A DNA stretch of 64,000 nucleotides, taken from contig NC_019702.1 of NCBI RefSeq assembly GCF_000317085.1, positions 588,394 through 652,393 of the forward strand, read 5' to 3'. The notes beneath the pieces are model-generated. The model made no database searches. It saw only the letters and a program-made list of their open reading frames with translations, and was not told the DNA's origin. The DNA is from Synechococcus sp. PCC 7502 (lineage in GTDB: Bacteria > Cyanobacteriota > Cyanobacteriia > Pseudanabaenales > Pseudanabaenaceae). Shown here in pieces: positions 46,694 to 57,466 of this stretch; the first letter of the stretch is position 1, and the number at the start of each line of letters is the position of its first letter. The translations under genes were made by a program, and so were the position numbers.

Positions 46694-48061
46694 CTAAGAC
46701 TCCTTAGTTACCTCAGTTTTTAATTCTTTAGATTCCAAATCAGGACTAATTCCAAATGCTACTCTTAATAGAGGTGGGGCAATGAAAGTAGTAATAATAA
46801 CCATAATAACGATCGCAGCATTCAACGATTCCGATAAAACCCCACTGGATGAACCAATGCCCGCAAATACTAACCCCACTTCGCCACGGGGAATCATGCC
46901 CACACCGATCGCCCAACGATTAATCCCCGGTTGCCCAAATGCGCCTAGACCAGTTGCTACCTTACCGACAATTGCCACCACAATTAAAAATGCTGCAATG
47001 ATCAACCCTTCACGATTAACTGGAATTAAAGGATTCAAGACCCCGATATTAGTTTTTGCCCCCACGGTCACAAAGAAAATTGGTACTAATAAATCCGCCA
47101 CAGGTACTACTTGTTTTTGCAGTTCGTTGCGTTCATCGGATTCATCTAAAATTAGTCCTGCCGTGAATGAGCCTAAAATTGCCTCTAAATGAATTGCATT
47201 CCCCAGATAAGCCATGGCAAAGGCAAAAATAAAAGCAGGCGTAATAATTTCACCTCTGGTTTTGAGATTAGTTGCCACTGATACATACAATTTATTTACT
47301 AATTGTCCCAGCAGCAAAGCCCCAACTAAAAAGCTCGCAGCACTAATAATTAGGATGATCACATTCCCCAAGTCCACCGTTCCCGTCTTAGCTAAACTGG
47401 CTACTATTGCCAACACAATAATCCCTAAAACATCATCGGTGACTGCTGCACCCAAAATAATCTGCCCTTCCTTGGAGGTTAATTTACCCAACTCAGACAG
47501 AACTCTCGAAGTTATGCCAATGCTAGTTGCAGTTAGTGCTGCCCCAGCAAAAATAGCAGGAATCGGTGCCATCCCAAATAAAAATATTAATCCAGCAGTA
47601 CCCGCCGCAAATGGAAGTACTACGCCAATTACAGCCACTACTACAGCCTGAGCCCCAACTCCCAGTAGTTGCTTTAGATCGGATTCTAGCCCAATTTCAA
47701 ACAGTAAGATAATGACACCTAACTCAGATAACAGTAAAACCACATCACTAACTTGAGTAAATACAGCTGACACCTCAGAAGCTGGTAAGCCTAAGGTTGT
47801 TTGCAATAGCCACATAATTACTGAGTCGGAACCATCACTGCCACTTTCGGGAAATGTTAACAGTTTTAAAGCTGAAACCCCAACTATAACTCCCGCTAAA
47901 AGCTCACCTAAAACTGGGGGAAGACCTAGCCTATTTGAAATTTCACCACCAATTTTACTAGCAAGATAGATGACAACTAGACTGAGTAGCACTCCTGATA
48001 GGATAAACGGTGCATGATCAATACTTGGTTCACTACTCACACTCGCAATCAAAAAATTCAT
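46694..48061 (-). CDS. CPA2-family Na+(K+)/H+ antiporter (NapA/NhaS3-like)
   Basis: This 455-residue transporter has about twelve membrane helices. The CPA2 signatures are NRLGLPPVLGELLAGVIVGV at the N-terminus, ALTATSIGITSRVLSELGKL, GAAVTDDVLGIIVLAIVASL with the paired Asp of the ion site, and IGVGMIPRGEVGLVFAGIGS near the end. There is no C-terminal TrkA-N domain. It resembles the cyanobacterial NhaS3 group that balances sodium and pH across membranes. The start is ATG 48061, five bases after GAGAGG; a GTG at 48067 is less well placed. It is coupled to the DUF3685-like gene. Confidence 0.9.
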   Translation of the reverse strand: MNFLIASVSSEPSIDHAPFILSGVLLSLVVIYLASKIGGEISNRLGLPPVLGELLAGVIVGVSALKLLTFPESGSDGSDSVIMWLLQTTLGLPASEVSAVFTQVSDVVLLLSELGVIILLFEIGLESDLKQLLGVGAQAVVVAVIGVVLPFAAGTAGLIFLFGMAPIPAIFAGAALTATSIGITSRVLSELGKLTSKEGQIILGAAVTDDVLGIIVLAIVASLAKTGTVDLGNVIILIISAASFLVGALLLGQLVNKLYVSVATNLKTRGEIITPAFIFAFAMAYLGNAIHLEAILGSFTAGLILDESDERNELQKQVVPVADLLVPIFFVTVGAKTNIGVLNPLIPVNREGLIIAAFLIVVAIVGKVATGLGAFGQPGINRWAIGVGMIPRGEVGLVFAGIGSSSGVLSESLNAAIVIMVIITTFIAPPLLRVAFGISPDLESKELKTEVTKES

Positions 48062-48259
48062 TAACACCTCTCAGCTTTAGAGCACTTCATGACTTACTCC
48101 CTTCCCAGTGCAAGATTAAGGTATTAGGGTGTAGGAAAGGAATATCTGACCTAAAAAGTATAAGTGAATATGCCCAAAAATTTTGTAGCCAATCAAGCTA
48201 TAGTTTTTCTTCTATTTCAGAATCGGCTAGAATAATTGCCATGCTCAGAGCGGAAATTC

Positions 48260-48589
48260 ATGCAAAATACTCGCCTTACAGTAATTACCAATACTAGCCT
48301 ATCAAGATTAGAACGCTGGTTCTCAAATCCTTGGCGACGTATATCTTTGTACATTATTTCTCCTCTATTGGGCTTTTTTTTAGCTTCGATCATTTCCACA
48401 GTTTCGGGTGCTAAATCAGCTTTTGATCCCTATGTTGCTGCGGCATTATTATTGGTAACGGAATTAATTAGCTTTGTTGCCTACAGAAGAACTAAAGAGA
48501 AGCGATCTTTATATTTAGAAATCTTAAATCTCTTAAAAATTGGTTTGATTTATGGCATGTTTTTGGAGGCATTCAAGCTTGGTTCTTAG
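48260..48589 (+). CDS. ycf20: Ycf20-family membrane protein
   Basis: This 109-residue protein begins MQNTRLTVITNTSLSRLERW and has RWFSNPWRRISLYIISPLLG, two or three hydrophobic helices and the conserved end IGLIYGMFLEAFKLGS. These match Ycf20 (DUF565), conserved in cyanobacteria and chloroplasts and linked in plants to photoprotection. I start at ATG 48260, where the family begins; the frame is open to an earlier ATG at 48236. It diverges from the antiporter gene. Confidence 0.9.
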   Translation: MQNTRLTVITNTSLSRLERWFSNPWRRISLYIISPLLGFFLASIISTVSGAKSAFDPYVAAALLLVTELISFVAYRRTKEKRSLYLEILNLLKIGLIYGMFLEAFKLGS

Positions 48590-48615
48590 ATACTATTATT
48601 AAAAATAAAAAATAA

Positions 48616-48641
48616 AGAGGCGATTAGAAGCTAATGCCCCT
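48616..48641 (-). terminator. Rho-independent terminator for glsF
   Basis: On the minus strand AGGGGCATTAG pairs with CTAATCGCCTCT around a CTT loop, with one bulge and one mismatch. A TTATTTTTTATTTTT tail follows. It lies 29 bases after the glsF stop. Confidence 0.6.
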
Positions 48642-48669
48642 CGATTATATTCAGTTGAATGATGACTAT

Positions 48670-51600
48670 TTAGGCATTTACCTTAACTTCACTAATTACA
48701 GCATCCACTGCTTCAGGACTGTTTGCCTCAGAGGGTGGAACTAACTGCCAGAACTTGGGAAGATAGGTTGACCAGTTTTCCAGAATAGTTTTTGCCTTAG
48801 GGCTACCTGTGCGATCGCCTGTCAATTGAATTAACTCTTTTAACTGCGCTTCGCCTGCTTGGGTAGCGACTCGTTGCACTTTTAGGCTTTCTTTGCTGAG
48901 ATATTCCTTAAAACGGTCGTCTTCATCCAAGAAGTACGCAATTCCCCCCGTCATCCCCGCACCAACATTTCTACCAGTTTTACCCAGTACGACAATTACG
49001 CCACCAGTCATGTATTCACAGCAGTGATCGCCTGCCCCTTCAATGACTGCCTTTGCCCCAGAGTTCCGTACCCCAAACCGTTCTCCAGCCTTGCCATTGG
49101 CGAATAGATAACCACCCGTAGCTCCATATAGACAGGTATTCCCAATAATGACGTTTTCGGCGGGATCGATCACGGCATCTGGCTTAGGTTTGATCGTAAT
49201 TTCTCCGCCATGCATACCTTTACCGATATAATCATTCCCTTCGCCAATGAGAATTAAGTTCATGCCTCTGGAATTAAATGCCCCAAAGCTTTGTCCTGCA
49301 CTGCCGATAAATTCCAGATTTAAGCTACTAGCTAAACCAGAATTACCATAGAGTCTAGCAATTACCCCTGATACTCTTGCGCCAATGGAGCGATCGGTAT
49401 TCACGATTTTATAGGACTTAGTTAGATCAGTTTGGTTGTGAATAGCAGATTGAATTTCTGCATCCAACAGCATTTCATCATCTAAAACATATCCGTTAGT
49501 GTGGGGTTCCTCGTCATGGATTAACCAACTGCGATCGCTTCTGGTATCAGGTAGTTTAGTTAAGCAGTCTAGGTTGAGATTTTCTAGTTTTGCCAGTTTT
49601 ACATTTTGGCGCTGGGATAAAAGATCGGAACGTCCAATCACATCGGTTAAGGATTTATAACCTAACTTTGCCAGAATTGTCCGAATTTCTTCAGCAACAA
49701 AATAGAGGAAGTTAACTACATGTTCAGGGGTACCAGGGAAGCGTTTGCGTAAAGATTCTAGCTGTGAAGTGACACCGACAGGGCATTTATTGGTATGACA
49801 TACCCTTGCCATAATGCAACCTTCAGCAATCATTACAGCTGTACCAAAGCCATACTCTTCTGCACCCATCATTGCTGCCATGACCACATCCCAGCCTGTT
49901 TTGAATCCACCATCAGCCCTGAGTAAAACTCGATCGCGCAGTTGATTTTCTAATAGGACTGTATGTACTTCGGTTAAACCTAACTCCCAAGGTGCACCCG
50001 CATGTTTAATAGAACTCAGAGGTGAAGCACCCGTGCCGCCATCATGTCCAGAGATCTGGATAATATCCGCATTTGCCTTTGCTACCCCTGCGGCGATCGT
50101 GCCAATACCAATTTCGGCAACTAACTTTACGGACACCTTAGCTTGATCATTAATTTGGTGCAGGTCATAAATTAGTTGAGCTAAATCCTCAATGGAGTAA
50201 ATATCATGGTGAGGTGGTGGCGAAATTAGAGATACTCCGGGCTTCGAGTTCCGCAGCATGGCAATATATTCGCTCACCTTGGGACCAGGTAATTGTCCGC
50301 CTTCGCCGGGTTTTGCCCCTTGAGCGACTTTAATTTCTAATTGATTAGAGCTAACTAAATAAGCGGGGGTAACGCCAAACCGACCCGAAGCAATTTGTTT
50401 AATGGCAGAATTAGCGGTATCGCCATTTTTTAACCCCTTAAGGTGGGGGAAAGAGGTGGAAATTCCCGTTTCAGGGTTCACGTCTTCAATGGGTTGATAG
50501 CGGGCTGGGTCTTCACCACCTTCACCACAGTTAGATTTACCGCCGATACGATTCATGGCGATCGCTAAAACCTCATGAGCTTCACGACTTAATGCGCCTA
50601 GGGACATTGCCCCTGTACAAAACCGTTTAAATATTTCACTGGCAGGTTCAACTTCAGAAATATCAATGGCGGGGCGATCGCTGGTAAATTCCAATAAATC
50701 TCTTAAAGCTGTCGGAGTACGACTTTGTAATTGTTTGCGATAAACTTCATAGTGATCGTATCCCTCTCCTGTCACCGCCTTATGCAATGCCTTTGCCATT
50801 TCAGGACTATTCATGTGGTATTCGCCACCATTTTTGTACTGAACAAAGCCATAGTTTTCCAGTTTCTTAGCGTGTAGTTCGGGAAAAGCTTGGTGATGCA
50901 AACTGATAACTTCTGAGGCAATATCTTTGGCTTGCATGCCACCCACACGAGAAACAGTACCCCTAAAGCACAGGTCGATTACTTCCGAACTCAGCCCGAT
51001 TGCTTCAAAAATTTGGGCACCGTTATAGCTAGCTAAAAGCGAAATTCCCATCTTAGAGAGAATCTTTAATAATCCATCTTCCACTGCCTTGCGGTAAGCC
51101 CCTTGAACTTGGGTAATCGATAACTGTTTGATTTTGCCCTGCGACATTTGCATTTGGGTTTTGGGCTTACCAAACCACTGCCGCACAGTTTCAAACGCTA
51201 AGTAAGGACAAATGGCACTGGCTCCATAGCCAATTAAGCAAGCAAAGTGATGGGTACTCCAACATTGGGCTGTTTCGACAATAATCGAAGCTCTCATTCT
51301 TAAACCTTCAGCAATTAAGCGGTGATGCACTGCCCCTACTGCCATTAACGGAGGAATAAAAGCATTTTCGGCATTGAGAAGGCGATCGCTCAAAATCAGA
51401 ATCTTACTACCAGCATTCACCGCTGCAACAGCTTGATCGCAGAGGTTAATAATCACCTGCTGTAATCCTTCTGCCCCTGCGCTTAAAGGGAAAGTAATAT
51501 CTAACTTATGATTGTTAAAGTTCGTACCTTGAATTTCTGCTAGTTCAGCCTCATTCAAAACCGGACTCTTAATTTTTAGTTGACGGGCATGTTCGGGTTT

Positions 51601-53283
51601 AGCTTCTAGTAAATTACCGCGATCGCCTAAATTCATCGCCAAAGACATTACCATCCCTTCCCTAAGAGGATCAATGGGAGGATTTGTTACCTGAGCAAAG
51701 CGTTGCTTAAAGTAATCGTAAAGCAAATGGGGATTATTAGACAAAACTGCTAAAGGCGTATCATCACCCATGCAGAAAGTCGGTTCCTTCCCTTCCTGAG
51801 CCATTGCCTCGATTATCATATCCACATCTTCAAAGGTATAACCAAAGGCGGTTTGGAAGGTAAGAATAACTTTGTCGTCCAGTTGAGGCTGATCTAAAAA
51901 TGACTGAGGTGATAGAGTCTGCTGGTATTCCTGAAGCCATGTGCCGTAGGGATTTGCCGCGGCAATGCGTTGTTTAATATCCCAATTTCTGAGAATTTCA
52001 TGGTTAACCAAATCCACAGCAATTACCTGTCCAGGTCCCAGCCTGCCTCGTTCGAGGATTTCCGATTCATCCACATCCACAGAACCAGCTTCGGAACCAA
52101 CCACCACCAAACCAGTAGTGGTAATTAAATAACGGGCGGGGCGTAACCCATTACGATCTAGGGCTGCTCCTACGGTTTTACCATCACTAAAAGCTAACAG
52201 GGCGGGTCCATCCCAAGCTTCTTGCAATCCACTGTAATATTCGTAGAAATCTACAATCTCTTGATGATCCTTGAGATCGGGCTGACTATCATACGCTTCT
52301 GGCACTAAAATCATTAGGCTTTCTAAGGGACTGCGACCACTTTCGACTAAAAGCTCTAAAACGTGATCTAAAGAAGCTGAATCGCTTTCTCCATCTTTGA
52401 TTACGGGCAGAATTTCACTGATGCGATTACCCCAGTTAATATGAGCTAAATCCTGTTCCCTTGCCTTAAACCAGTTAATGTTACCCAAGAGTGTATTAAT
52501 TTCGCCATTATGCCCCAAAAAACGCATGGGCTGTGCTAGGTTCCACTTGGGCATGGTATTAGTGCTAAAGCGACGATGGTAAAGGGCAAAGGGAGTAATA
52601 TAATCTGGATTTTTCAGGTCTTCATAAAACTCGCCTAGGACTTCCGATCGCACTAAACCCTTATAGACAATGGTGGAATTAGATAGAGAAACAATGTAAA
52701 AATCTTGCTGCCACTGGGGATAAAGCCTTTCGATTTCTAGCTTAATACGACGACGGGTAATATACAAACACCGTTCTAGGGAAGCTCTACCATCTTTACC
52801 ATCGGCAAAAATCACCTGCTCAATCTGGGGTTGATTTGCTTTAGCTTGACTACCTAAAACCTGTGATCGCACGGGGACAGTCCGCCATCCTAAAATTTCC
52901 AGACCCTCTTCTGTGGCAATTTTGGCAATAACTTCACGGGCTAAAGCTTGATATTCAGCTTCTTGGGGTAAAAAGATCATACCGACGGCATTGCGATCGC
53001 CATTTAATTTAGGTACAGACCCTATACTACTTACTAAATCTTTGGCAATTAAATCCCAAGGTACAGCCGTCATGATCCCTGCACCGTCACCTGACTCTTT
53101 ATCAGCACTGCAACCACCCCTATGCTCCATACAGTCAACAGCTCTTAAAGCTTTAACGATCAAATCATGGCGGGCATGACCCTCAACATCGGCAATAAAG
53201 CCTACACCACAAGCATCACGCTCTTCAACAAGCCAAGATTGACCAGGGATGGATAAATGATTTTTCACAACGGGTACAGCCAT
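48670..53283 (-). CDS. glsF: Ferredoxin-dependent glutamate synthase (Fd-GOGAT)
   Basis: This 1537-residue enzyme converts glutamine plus 2-oxoglutarate to two glutamates with reduced ferredoxin. A 24-residue propeptide precedes the catalytic Cys in [17 protein letters not shown], the N-terminal amidotransferase nucleophile. [20 protein letters not shown] follows. The synthase domain contains [20 protein letters not shown] and [20 protein letters not shown]. The 3Fe-4S cysteines lie in [14 protein letters not shown], and the GXGXG beta-helix ends the protein. [11 protein letters not shown] and the overall sequence match the ferredoxin form, not the NADH form. The ATG at 53283 is preferred over TTG 53286. 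Confidence 0.93.
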   Translation of the reverse strand: MAVPVVKNHLSIPGQSWLVEERDACGVGFIADVEGHARHDLIVKALRAVDCMEHRGGCSADKESGDGAGIMTAVPWDLIAKDLVSSIGSVPKLNGDRNAVGMIFLPQEAEYQALAREVIAKIATEEGLEILGWRTVPVRSQVLGSQAKANQPQIEQVIFADGKDGRASLERCLYITRRRIKLEIERLYPQWQQDFYIVSLSNSTIVYKGLVRSEVLGEFYEDLKNPDYITPFALYHRRFSTNTMPKWNLAQPMRFLGHNGEINTLLGNINWFKAREQDLAHINWGNRISEILPVIKDGESDSASLDHVLELLVESGRSPLESLMILVPEAYDSQPDLKDHQEIVDFYEYYSGLQEAWDGPALLAFSDGKTVGAALDRNGLRPARYLITTTGLVVVGSEAGSVDVDESEILERGRLGPGQVIAVDLVNHEILRNWDIKQRIAAANPYGTWLQEYQQTLSPQSFLDQPQLDDKVILTFQTAFGYTFEDVDMIIEAMAQEGKEPTFCMGDDTPLAVLSNNPHLLYDYFKQRFAQVTNPPIDPLREGMVMSLAMNLGDRGNLLEAKPEHARQLKIKSPVLNEAELAEIQGTNFNNHKLDITFPLSAGAEGLQQVIINLCDQAVAAVNAGSKILILSDRLLNAENAFIPPLMAVGAVHHRLIAEGLRMRASIIVETAQCWSTHHFACLIGYGASAICPYLAFETVRQWFGKPKTQMQMSQGKIKQLSITQVQGAYRKAVEDGLLKILSKMGISLLASYNGAQIFEAIGLSSEVIDLCFRGTVSRVGGMQAKDIASEVISLHHQAFPELHAKKLENYGFVQYKNGGEYHMNSPEMAKALHKAVTGEGYDHYEVYRKQLQSRTPTALRDLLEFTSDRPAIDISEVEPASEIFKRFCTGAMSLGALSREAHEVLAIAMNRIGGKSNCGEGGEDPARYQPIEDVNPETGISTSFPHLKGLKNGDTANSAIKQIASGRFGVTPAYLVSSNQLEIKVAQGAKPGEGGQLPGPKVSEYIAMLRNSKPGVSLISPPPHHDIYSIEDLAQLIYDLHQINDQAKVSVKLVAEIGIGTIAAGVAKANADIIQISGHDGGTGASPLSSIKHAGAPWELGLTEVHTVLLENQLRDRVLLRADGGFKTGWDVVMAAMMGAEEYGFGTAVMIAEGCIMARVCHTNKCPVGVTSQLESLRKRFPGTPEHVVNFLYFVAEEIRTILAKLGYKSLTDVIGRSDLLSQRQNVKLAKLENLNLDCLTKLPDTRSDRSWLIHDEEPHTNGYVLDDEMLLDAEIQSAIHNQTDLTKSYKIVNTDRSIGARVSGVIARLYGNSGLASSLNLEFIGSAGQSFGAFNSRGMNLILIGEGNDYIGKGMHGGEITIKPKPDAVIDPAENVIIGNTCLYGATGGYLFANGKAGERFGVRNSGAKAVIEGAGDHCCEYMTGGVIVVLGKTGRNVGAGMTGGIAYFLDEDDRFKEYLSKESLKVQRVATQAGEAQLKELIQLTGDRTGSPKAKTILENWSTYLPKFWQLVPPSEANSPEAVDAVISEVKVNA

Positions 53284-53477
53284 CAAAAGTTTATATATAT
53301 GTCTAGTCTAATTATTTTAGTCCCACTTAGTTCATGTTGTGGCTTAAGATACTAAGTTACTACGGGTTTGATCCACTGACTCCTATTCTATAACTTAAAT
53401 AAAGATTTTTGGCGTTGCATAATTGAGTATGAGTTCAAGCAAGAGAAAAGGTGTATCTCAATGATACGGAAATACTG

Positions 53478-53497
53478 TACCGATCATTTGGTATAAT
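53478..53497 (+). promoter_or_regulatory. tetR promoter with overlapping operator-like inverted repeat
   Basis: TATAAT (53492-53497) is a consensus -10 box about 50 bases before the regulator start. TACC-GATCATTT-GGTA (53478-53493) is an inverted repeat overlapping it, placed as an autorepressor site would be. Confidence 0.45.
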
Positions 53498-53547
53498 TTC
53501 AACAATTTACTTATAACTTCATTACTTTATTAAAGGATTAGAAAATC

Positions 53548-54090
53548 TTGTCTCGCAATACTTATATTCCCTGTTTACTTAACCTACTTTGCCAATATGG
53601 CTATGACGGTGCCACCCTTAGTAAAATCTCTGAAGCCACCGGACTTGGTAAAGCCAGTCTTTATCATCATTTCCCCAATGGTAAGGATGAAATGGTAACA
53701 ACGGTATTAAACTTTTTGGCGGATTGGATGGAGCAGAATATTTTGCCTGCACTCAAAACCGAGGGAAGTATATTAATCAAAATGGAACGTATGTGCGATC
53801 GCCTTAATGAAGTCTATGCAGGTGGAGAAAAGCCCTGTCTATTTGCGATTTTGCTGATGGGTTCATCCCGAGATATTTTCCATGATCAGGTGAAAGTAAT
53901 TCTGCTTAAATGGATCAATGAGATGACAGAAGTTTTAAGTGCATCAGGTTTAGATACAGCTATAGCTAGGGGAAAAGCAGAAGATGTAGCGATCGCTATT
54001 CAAGGTGCTTTAATTTTAAGTCATGGGTTAGATGATGTTTCCTTGTTTCAAAGGATAATTAGACAGTTGCCGCAAAGGGTATGTGGCTAA
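53548..54090 (+). CDS. TetR/AcrR-family transcriptional regulator
   Basis: This 180-residue repressor has an N-terminal helix-turn-helix (about 8-55, GYDGATLSKISEATGLGKAS, then LYHHFPNGKDEM) and a helical ligand-binding domain. The YHHFPNGKDEM sequence places it near the LmrA/YxaF group. The start is TTG at 53548, with AAGGA about ten bases upstream; no nearer ATG would keep the first helix. An operator-like inverted repeat overlaps its own -10 box, which suggests autoregulation. The adjacent glsF is divergent and could also be a target. Confidence 0.88.
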   Translation: MSRNTYIPCLLNLLCQYGYDGATLSKISEATGLGKASLYHHFPNGKDEMVTTVLNFLADWMEQNILPALKTEGSILIKMERMCDRLNEVYAGGEKPCLFAILLMGSSRDIFHDQVKVILLKWINEMTEVLSASGLDTAIARGKAEDVAIAIQGALILSHGLDDVSLFQRIIRQLPQRVCG

Positions 54091-54201
54091 GATTAAGAAT
54101 GAAGTTGTAATTATGATTTGTTGAGACTTTTACATGGCAACCGATCCATCAAGCTGAGGAAGATTTCATCACTTCTAATTCATTGCTATCTAAATTTATT
54201 T

Positions 54202-56190
54202 TTAAGTATTTTTACTGATTAACCAATAGGTGGTCATGTTACCTTTACCCTTGATCGGAATTTCACCCCTTTTCTCAAAGGTATATCGATCCTTAAGTTG
54301 AAGATAGGTTGCCTCGGATACTTGAATTCTTTGTGGCTCTCCGTGGGACTCCATGCGACTGGCAATATTAACCGCATCTCCCCAAATATCATAAACGAAC
54401 TTATTGGAACCAATTACACCTGCAACCACAGCCCCAGAATTAATCCCGATGCGGAGGCTCATGGGTTGGTTAAGATGATTTTTAAATTTAGTAATTTCTG
54501 TCAGCATACTTAACGCCATATCAGCAATGATTTCGGCATGATCTGGTCTAGGGTTGGGCATACCACTGACAACCATATATTGATCACCAATGGTTTTAAT
54601 TTTCTCTAAGCCATAGTCGTTGCTTAAATGATCAAAATTGGAAAAAATATGATTAAGGAGTTCTACGGTTTCGCTGGCAGAAAAATGAGAACACACCTGC
54701 GTAAACCCAACTATGTCGGCAAATAGTACAGAAACTGCATCATAGGCACAGGCGATCGGTTTGCGAGTTTGTTTAAGGTGTTGGGCAATTTCTTGGGGGA
54801 ATATACTTTGTAGTAATTCTTCTGATTGTCTATAGTCAATTTCCATAGATTCTAAAAGCAGTTCATAGGCTATTTCCATATTTTTCTGCTGGGAAATATC
54901 AATGATTACTCCATCCCAAACAATGTCTTTATTAATTGATTGATGGGGCTGTGCTAAGATTCTGACCCACCTAGCTGCACCAAGCTCTTGCACAAGTCGA
55001 TATTCGTAGTCGAGATTGCTAAGTTGGCGTTTTGATTCCTCTAAGGCTCGATATAGCTCCATCCGATCTTCAGGGTGAACCACATCAAAAATCCATTCAA
55101 AGGTTTCCGTAAATTCTTGAACAGTTATGCCAAGGAGTTGTTTGATCCTAGGGCTAAGATATGGCATTGTGACTCGACCATCTTGATGGGATATGGCTCG
55201 GTAAACTACACCGGGGATATTGGCAATGAGGGCAGCTAATTGTTGTTCTTTTTCTTTGATCTGATTGGTGAGAATTAGCCGATCGCCTGATTCCTTTTGT
55301 AGTTGGATATTTTTTTCTTGCAGGTGACGTTCTATATTTTGACGAGTTTGAATTTCCGCTTGGAGAATTAGGTTTTGTTCCTTCAGCAGTTTTTCCGTTT
55401 TGAGCCTACTCTGAATCTCTTTTTGGAGCAGAATATTTTGTTCTTGCAGGACTTGATCTACTTCTACCCGATGTTCAACTTCTTGTTCGAGAAGGTGATT
55501 TTGCTGTTTTAGTTGATTTTTAAGATGGCAAATAGTCAATTGGTTTTCGACTCGGGCAATGACTTCTTCCACCTGAAATGGTTTCGTAATATAATCAACG
55601 CCGCCAAGGTTAAAAGCCCTCACTTTATCCAGAACTTCATCAAGGGCACTAATAAAAATAATGGGAATATCTTTGGTTTTAGGACTGGACTTTAGCCTTT
55701 GGCAGACTTCATAGCCATCCATTTGCGGCATCGTAATATCCAATAAAATTAGATCGGGAGCAGATGTTTGTACGGCAGTTAGAGTCATCATGCCATTGAC
55801 AGCCTTACGCACTTTATACCCTCTTTCACTGAGCATACTTGATAAAAGCCGAATATTATCAGGGCGATCGTCAACTACGAGAATGTCAGGAATGGTAGTT
55901 CGAGGTGAAAAATTACTATCTATAGTTCTTATGTCTAAAGTATTTATGTCTAAATCAGTGGTACCATCTATATGCTTAGCGGCGATCGCCTGCCAGTCTA
56001 AGTTTAATTTTTGAGAAATTTCGACAAAATTCAAATAATCAATGGGCTTGCCGTTGAAGAAACTATTTACGGTCGGACGGGTTAAGCCCACATCAATCGC
56101 CAGCGCACTTTGACTAGGGTAAGAGCTTTGTCGTAGCGCAAGCTGTACCCTTTCTATATGTTCTGGAGCTACTCGGATCGACCTACCCAT
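54202..56190 (-). CDS. HTH-REC-PAS-adenylate cyclase
   Basis: This 662-residue soluble protein begins with an HTH-like module (1-70, VAPEHIERVQLALRQSSYPS). A receiver domain follows (about 102-220, phosphoacceptor Asp151 in LLDITMPQMDGYE, Lys203 in ITKPF), then a long coiled coil (about 215-320), a PAS fold (about 320-440, DYEYRLVQELGAARWVRILA) and a class III cyclase (about 475-660). The cyclase has both metal Asp residues (LFADIVGF, TIGDQYMV), and the adenine-selecting Lys (KIKTIGD) and Asp (VYDIWGDAVN) favour cAMP over cGMP. A partner histidine kinase is expected but none is adjacent. Confidence 0.92.
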   Translation of the reverse strand: MGRSIRVAPEHIERVQLALRQSSYPSQSALAIDVGLTRPTVNSFFNGKPIDYLNFVEISQKLNLDWQAIAAKHIDGTTDLDINTLDIRTIDSNFSPRTTIPDILVVDDRPDNIRLLSSMLSERGYKVRKAVNGMMTLTAVQTSAPDLILLDITMPQMDGYEVCQRLKSSPKTKDIPIIFISALDEVLDKVRAFNLGGVDYITKPFQVEEVIARVENQLTICHLKNQLKQQNHLLEQEVEHRVEVDQVLQEQNILLQKEIQSRLKTEKLLKEQNLILQAEIQTRQNIERHLQEKNIQLQKESGDRLILTNQIKEKEQQLAALIANIPGVVYRAISHQDGRVTMPYLSPRIKQLLGITVQEFTETFEWIFDVVHPEDRMELYRALEESKRQLSNLDYEYRLVQELGAARWVRILAQPHQSINKDIVWDGVIIDISQQKNMEIAYELLLESMEIDYRQSEELLQSIFPQEIAQHLKQTRKPIACAYDAVSVLFADIVGFTQVCSHFSASETVELLNHIFSNFDHLSNDYGLEKIKTIGDQYMVVSGMPNPRPDHAEIIADMALSMLTEITKFKNHLNQPMSLRIGINSGAVVAGVIGSNKFVYDIWGDAVNIASRMESHGEPQRIQVSEATYLQLKDRYTFEKRGEIPIKGKGNMTTYWLISKNT

Positions 56191-56403
56191 AGCTTGAAGA
56201 ATTACTTAAGAACTCTTTTAATCTTACAACTTTTACGGAAGTTTTACACCTATGACTTTTATCTTTAGATAGATGTTAGACAGTCATGGCTTTCAATAGT
56301 ATTAGTAACAAAGATTACATTGTTATTCCCTTCTGACTTTAAAGATTCAAGAAAGATTCAAGAGTCTAGGGAGTATGGCAATAGAGTCTGAATCGTTAAA
56401 AAT

Positions 56404-56754
56404 GTGCTGAAAGTCATGATTACTAAATGTTTGGAGCTATTGCAATTGTCTAAAAAAGTAGTAATATTTAAGCCCAATGGTCGGCTGGATGCTGAGTCTT
56501 ATGCACAGATAAGAACTGAGGCAATGGCGATCGCTAATACAAATCCCGATATATTAGTGGTGGACTTAGAAAATATTGCATTTGTAGACAGTAGGGGTTT
56601 AGGGCTATTAATTACCCTATTAAAGTTAATGCGGAGTAGAGAAGGACAATTGGTTCTGTGTTCAGTCCGTCAAGAAGTTCAGGCTTTATTGGAGTTAACG
56701 AATACTGATCGCTTGTTTGAAATTTCTGAACATTATCCTAGTAACTTAAATTAG
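56404..56754 (+). CDS. STAS-domain anti-sigma factor antagonist
   Basis: This is a single STAS domain of about 112 residues. GRLDAESYAQIRTEAMAIAN and DILVVDLENIAFVDSRGLGL contain the family core; the Ser in VDSRGLG is the site usually phosphorylated by an anti-sigma kinase and cleared by RsbU-type phosphatases. The frame opens with GTG 56404 and the ATG at 56416 is an alternative. It diverges from the cyclase gene. The PP2C-WD40 protein in this window is a possible partner, but they are 14 kb apart. Confidence 0.88.
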   Translation: MLKVMITKCLELLQLSKKVVIFKPNGRLDAESYAQIRTEAMAIANTNPDILVVDLENIAFVDSRGLGLLITLLKLMRSREGQLVLCSVRQEVQALLELTNTDRLFEISEHYPSNLN

Positions 56755-56761
56755 GAGTAGT

Positions 56762-57292
56762 TCACGAAGGTGGGTACCAAAACATTCCTTTGATTCCTTC
56801 TGGATCGGGACTAAAGCCTAATTGTTGATAAAAAGTAACCACATGACCATCTGCAAATAAACTAATGTTACTAATATCTTCTTTGCGGAGTAAATAGATC
56901 ACCTCACGCATTAGCTCTTTACCCAAACCTCGCCCTTGGAACTCTGGATGCACAACCACATCCCACACCGTGGCATTAAAAGCATGATCGGAAGTAGCAC
57001 GGGCAAAGCCAATTAGACGCTTAAAGCTTCCTTTTTTGTGCCACATCGTTACAACTACAAAACTATGCTCGATCGCAATCCGCACCTTCCGAATAGGACG
57101 ACGAGACCAGCCGACAGAATCACATAGCTCCTCTAACTCGTATAGATCAAGATCGCGATCGCTACTAAATAAAATTTCCCCATCACAGTTAGGTACTGAG
57201 TTATGTATGGAATTAGATACAGATCGAAACTTGGATCTTTGGTCAGACACACTAGAGTCATTACCGCTAAATAAGTTTTTCCAGAAGCCCAT
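56762..57292 (-). CDS. GNAT acetyltransferase (Ycf52/NSI-like)
   Basis: The GNAT fold occupies residues about 70-170 of 176: [20 protein letters not shown] and [20 protein letters not shown], with the QGRGLG acetyl-CoA pyrophosphate loop, then [16 protein letters not shown]. The N-terminal 60 residues are polar and poorly conserved. The sequence resembles the Ycf52/NSI group in cyanobacteria and plastids, which includes serotonin- and protein-acetylating enzymes. Substrate is not certain. It is convergent with the STAS gene, seven bases apart. Confidence 0.85.
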   Translation of the reverse strand: MGFWKNLFSGNDSSVSDQRSKFRSVSNSIHNSVPNCDGEILFSSDRDLDLYELEELCDSVGWSRRPIRKVRIAIEHSFVVVTMWHKKGSFKRLIGFARATSDHAFNATVWDVVVHPEFQGRGLGKELMREVIYLLRKEDISNISLFADGHVVTFYQQLGFSPDPEGIKGMFWYPPS

Positions 57293-57466
57293 TGGTAATT
57301 AAATTCAAGCTTAAGCGGCTACAAAATATTTCTAAGAATTGTATCATGCTCAAAAATTTTACCTTATTTCTGCCTATGGCTACTTGTCTCCCCGTGAAAA
57401 ATTAAGTTATCGGTGGACTGAGCTCCGTTTAATTAGCTAAGTAATTTCCAAAGCTACTACCTACTT

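Noticed and set aside
47214-47651. 145-codon plus-strand frame inside the Na+/H+ antiporter gene
   Set aside because: It is antisense to a clear transporter, with a composition expected from reversed hydrophobic codons, and shows no recognisable family.
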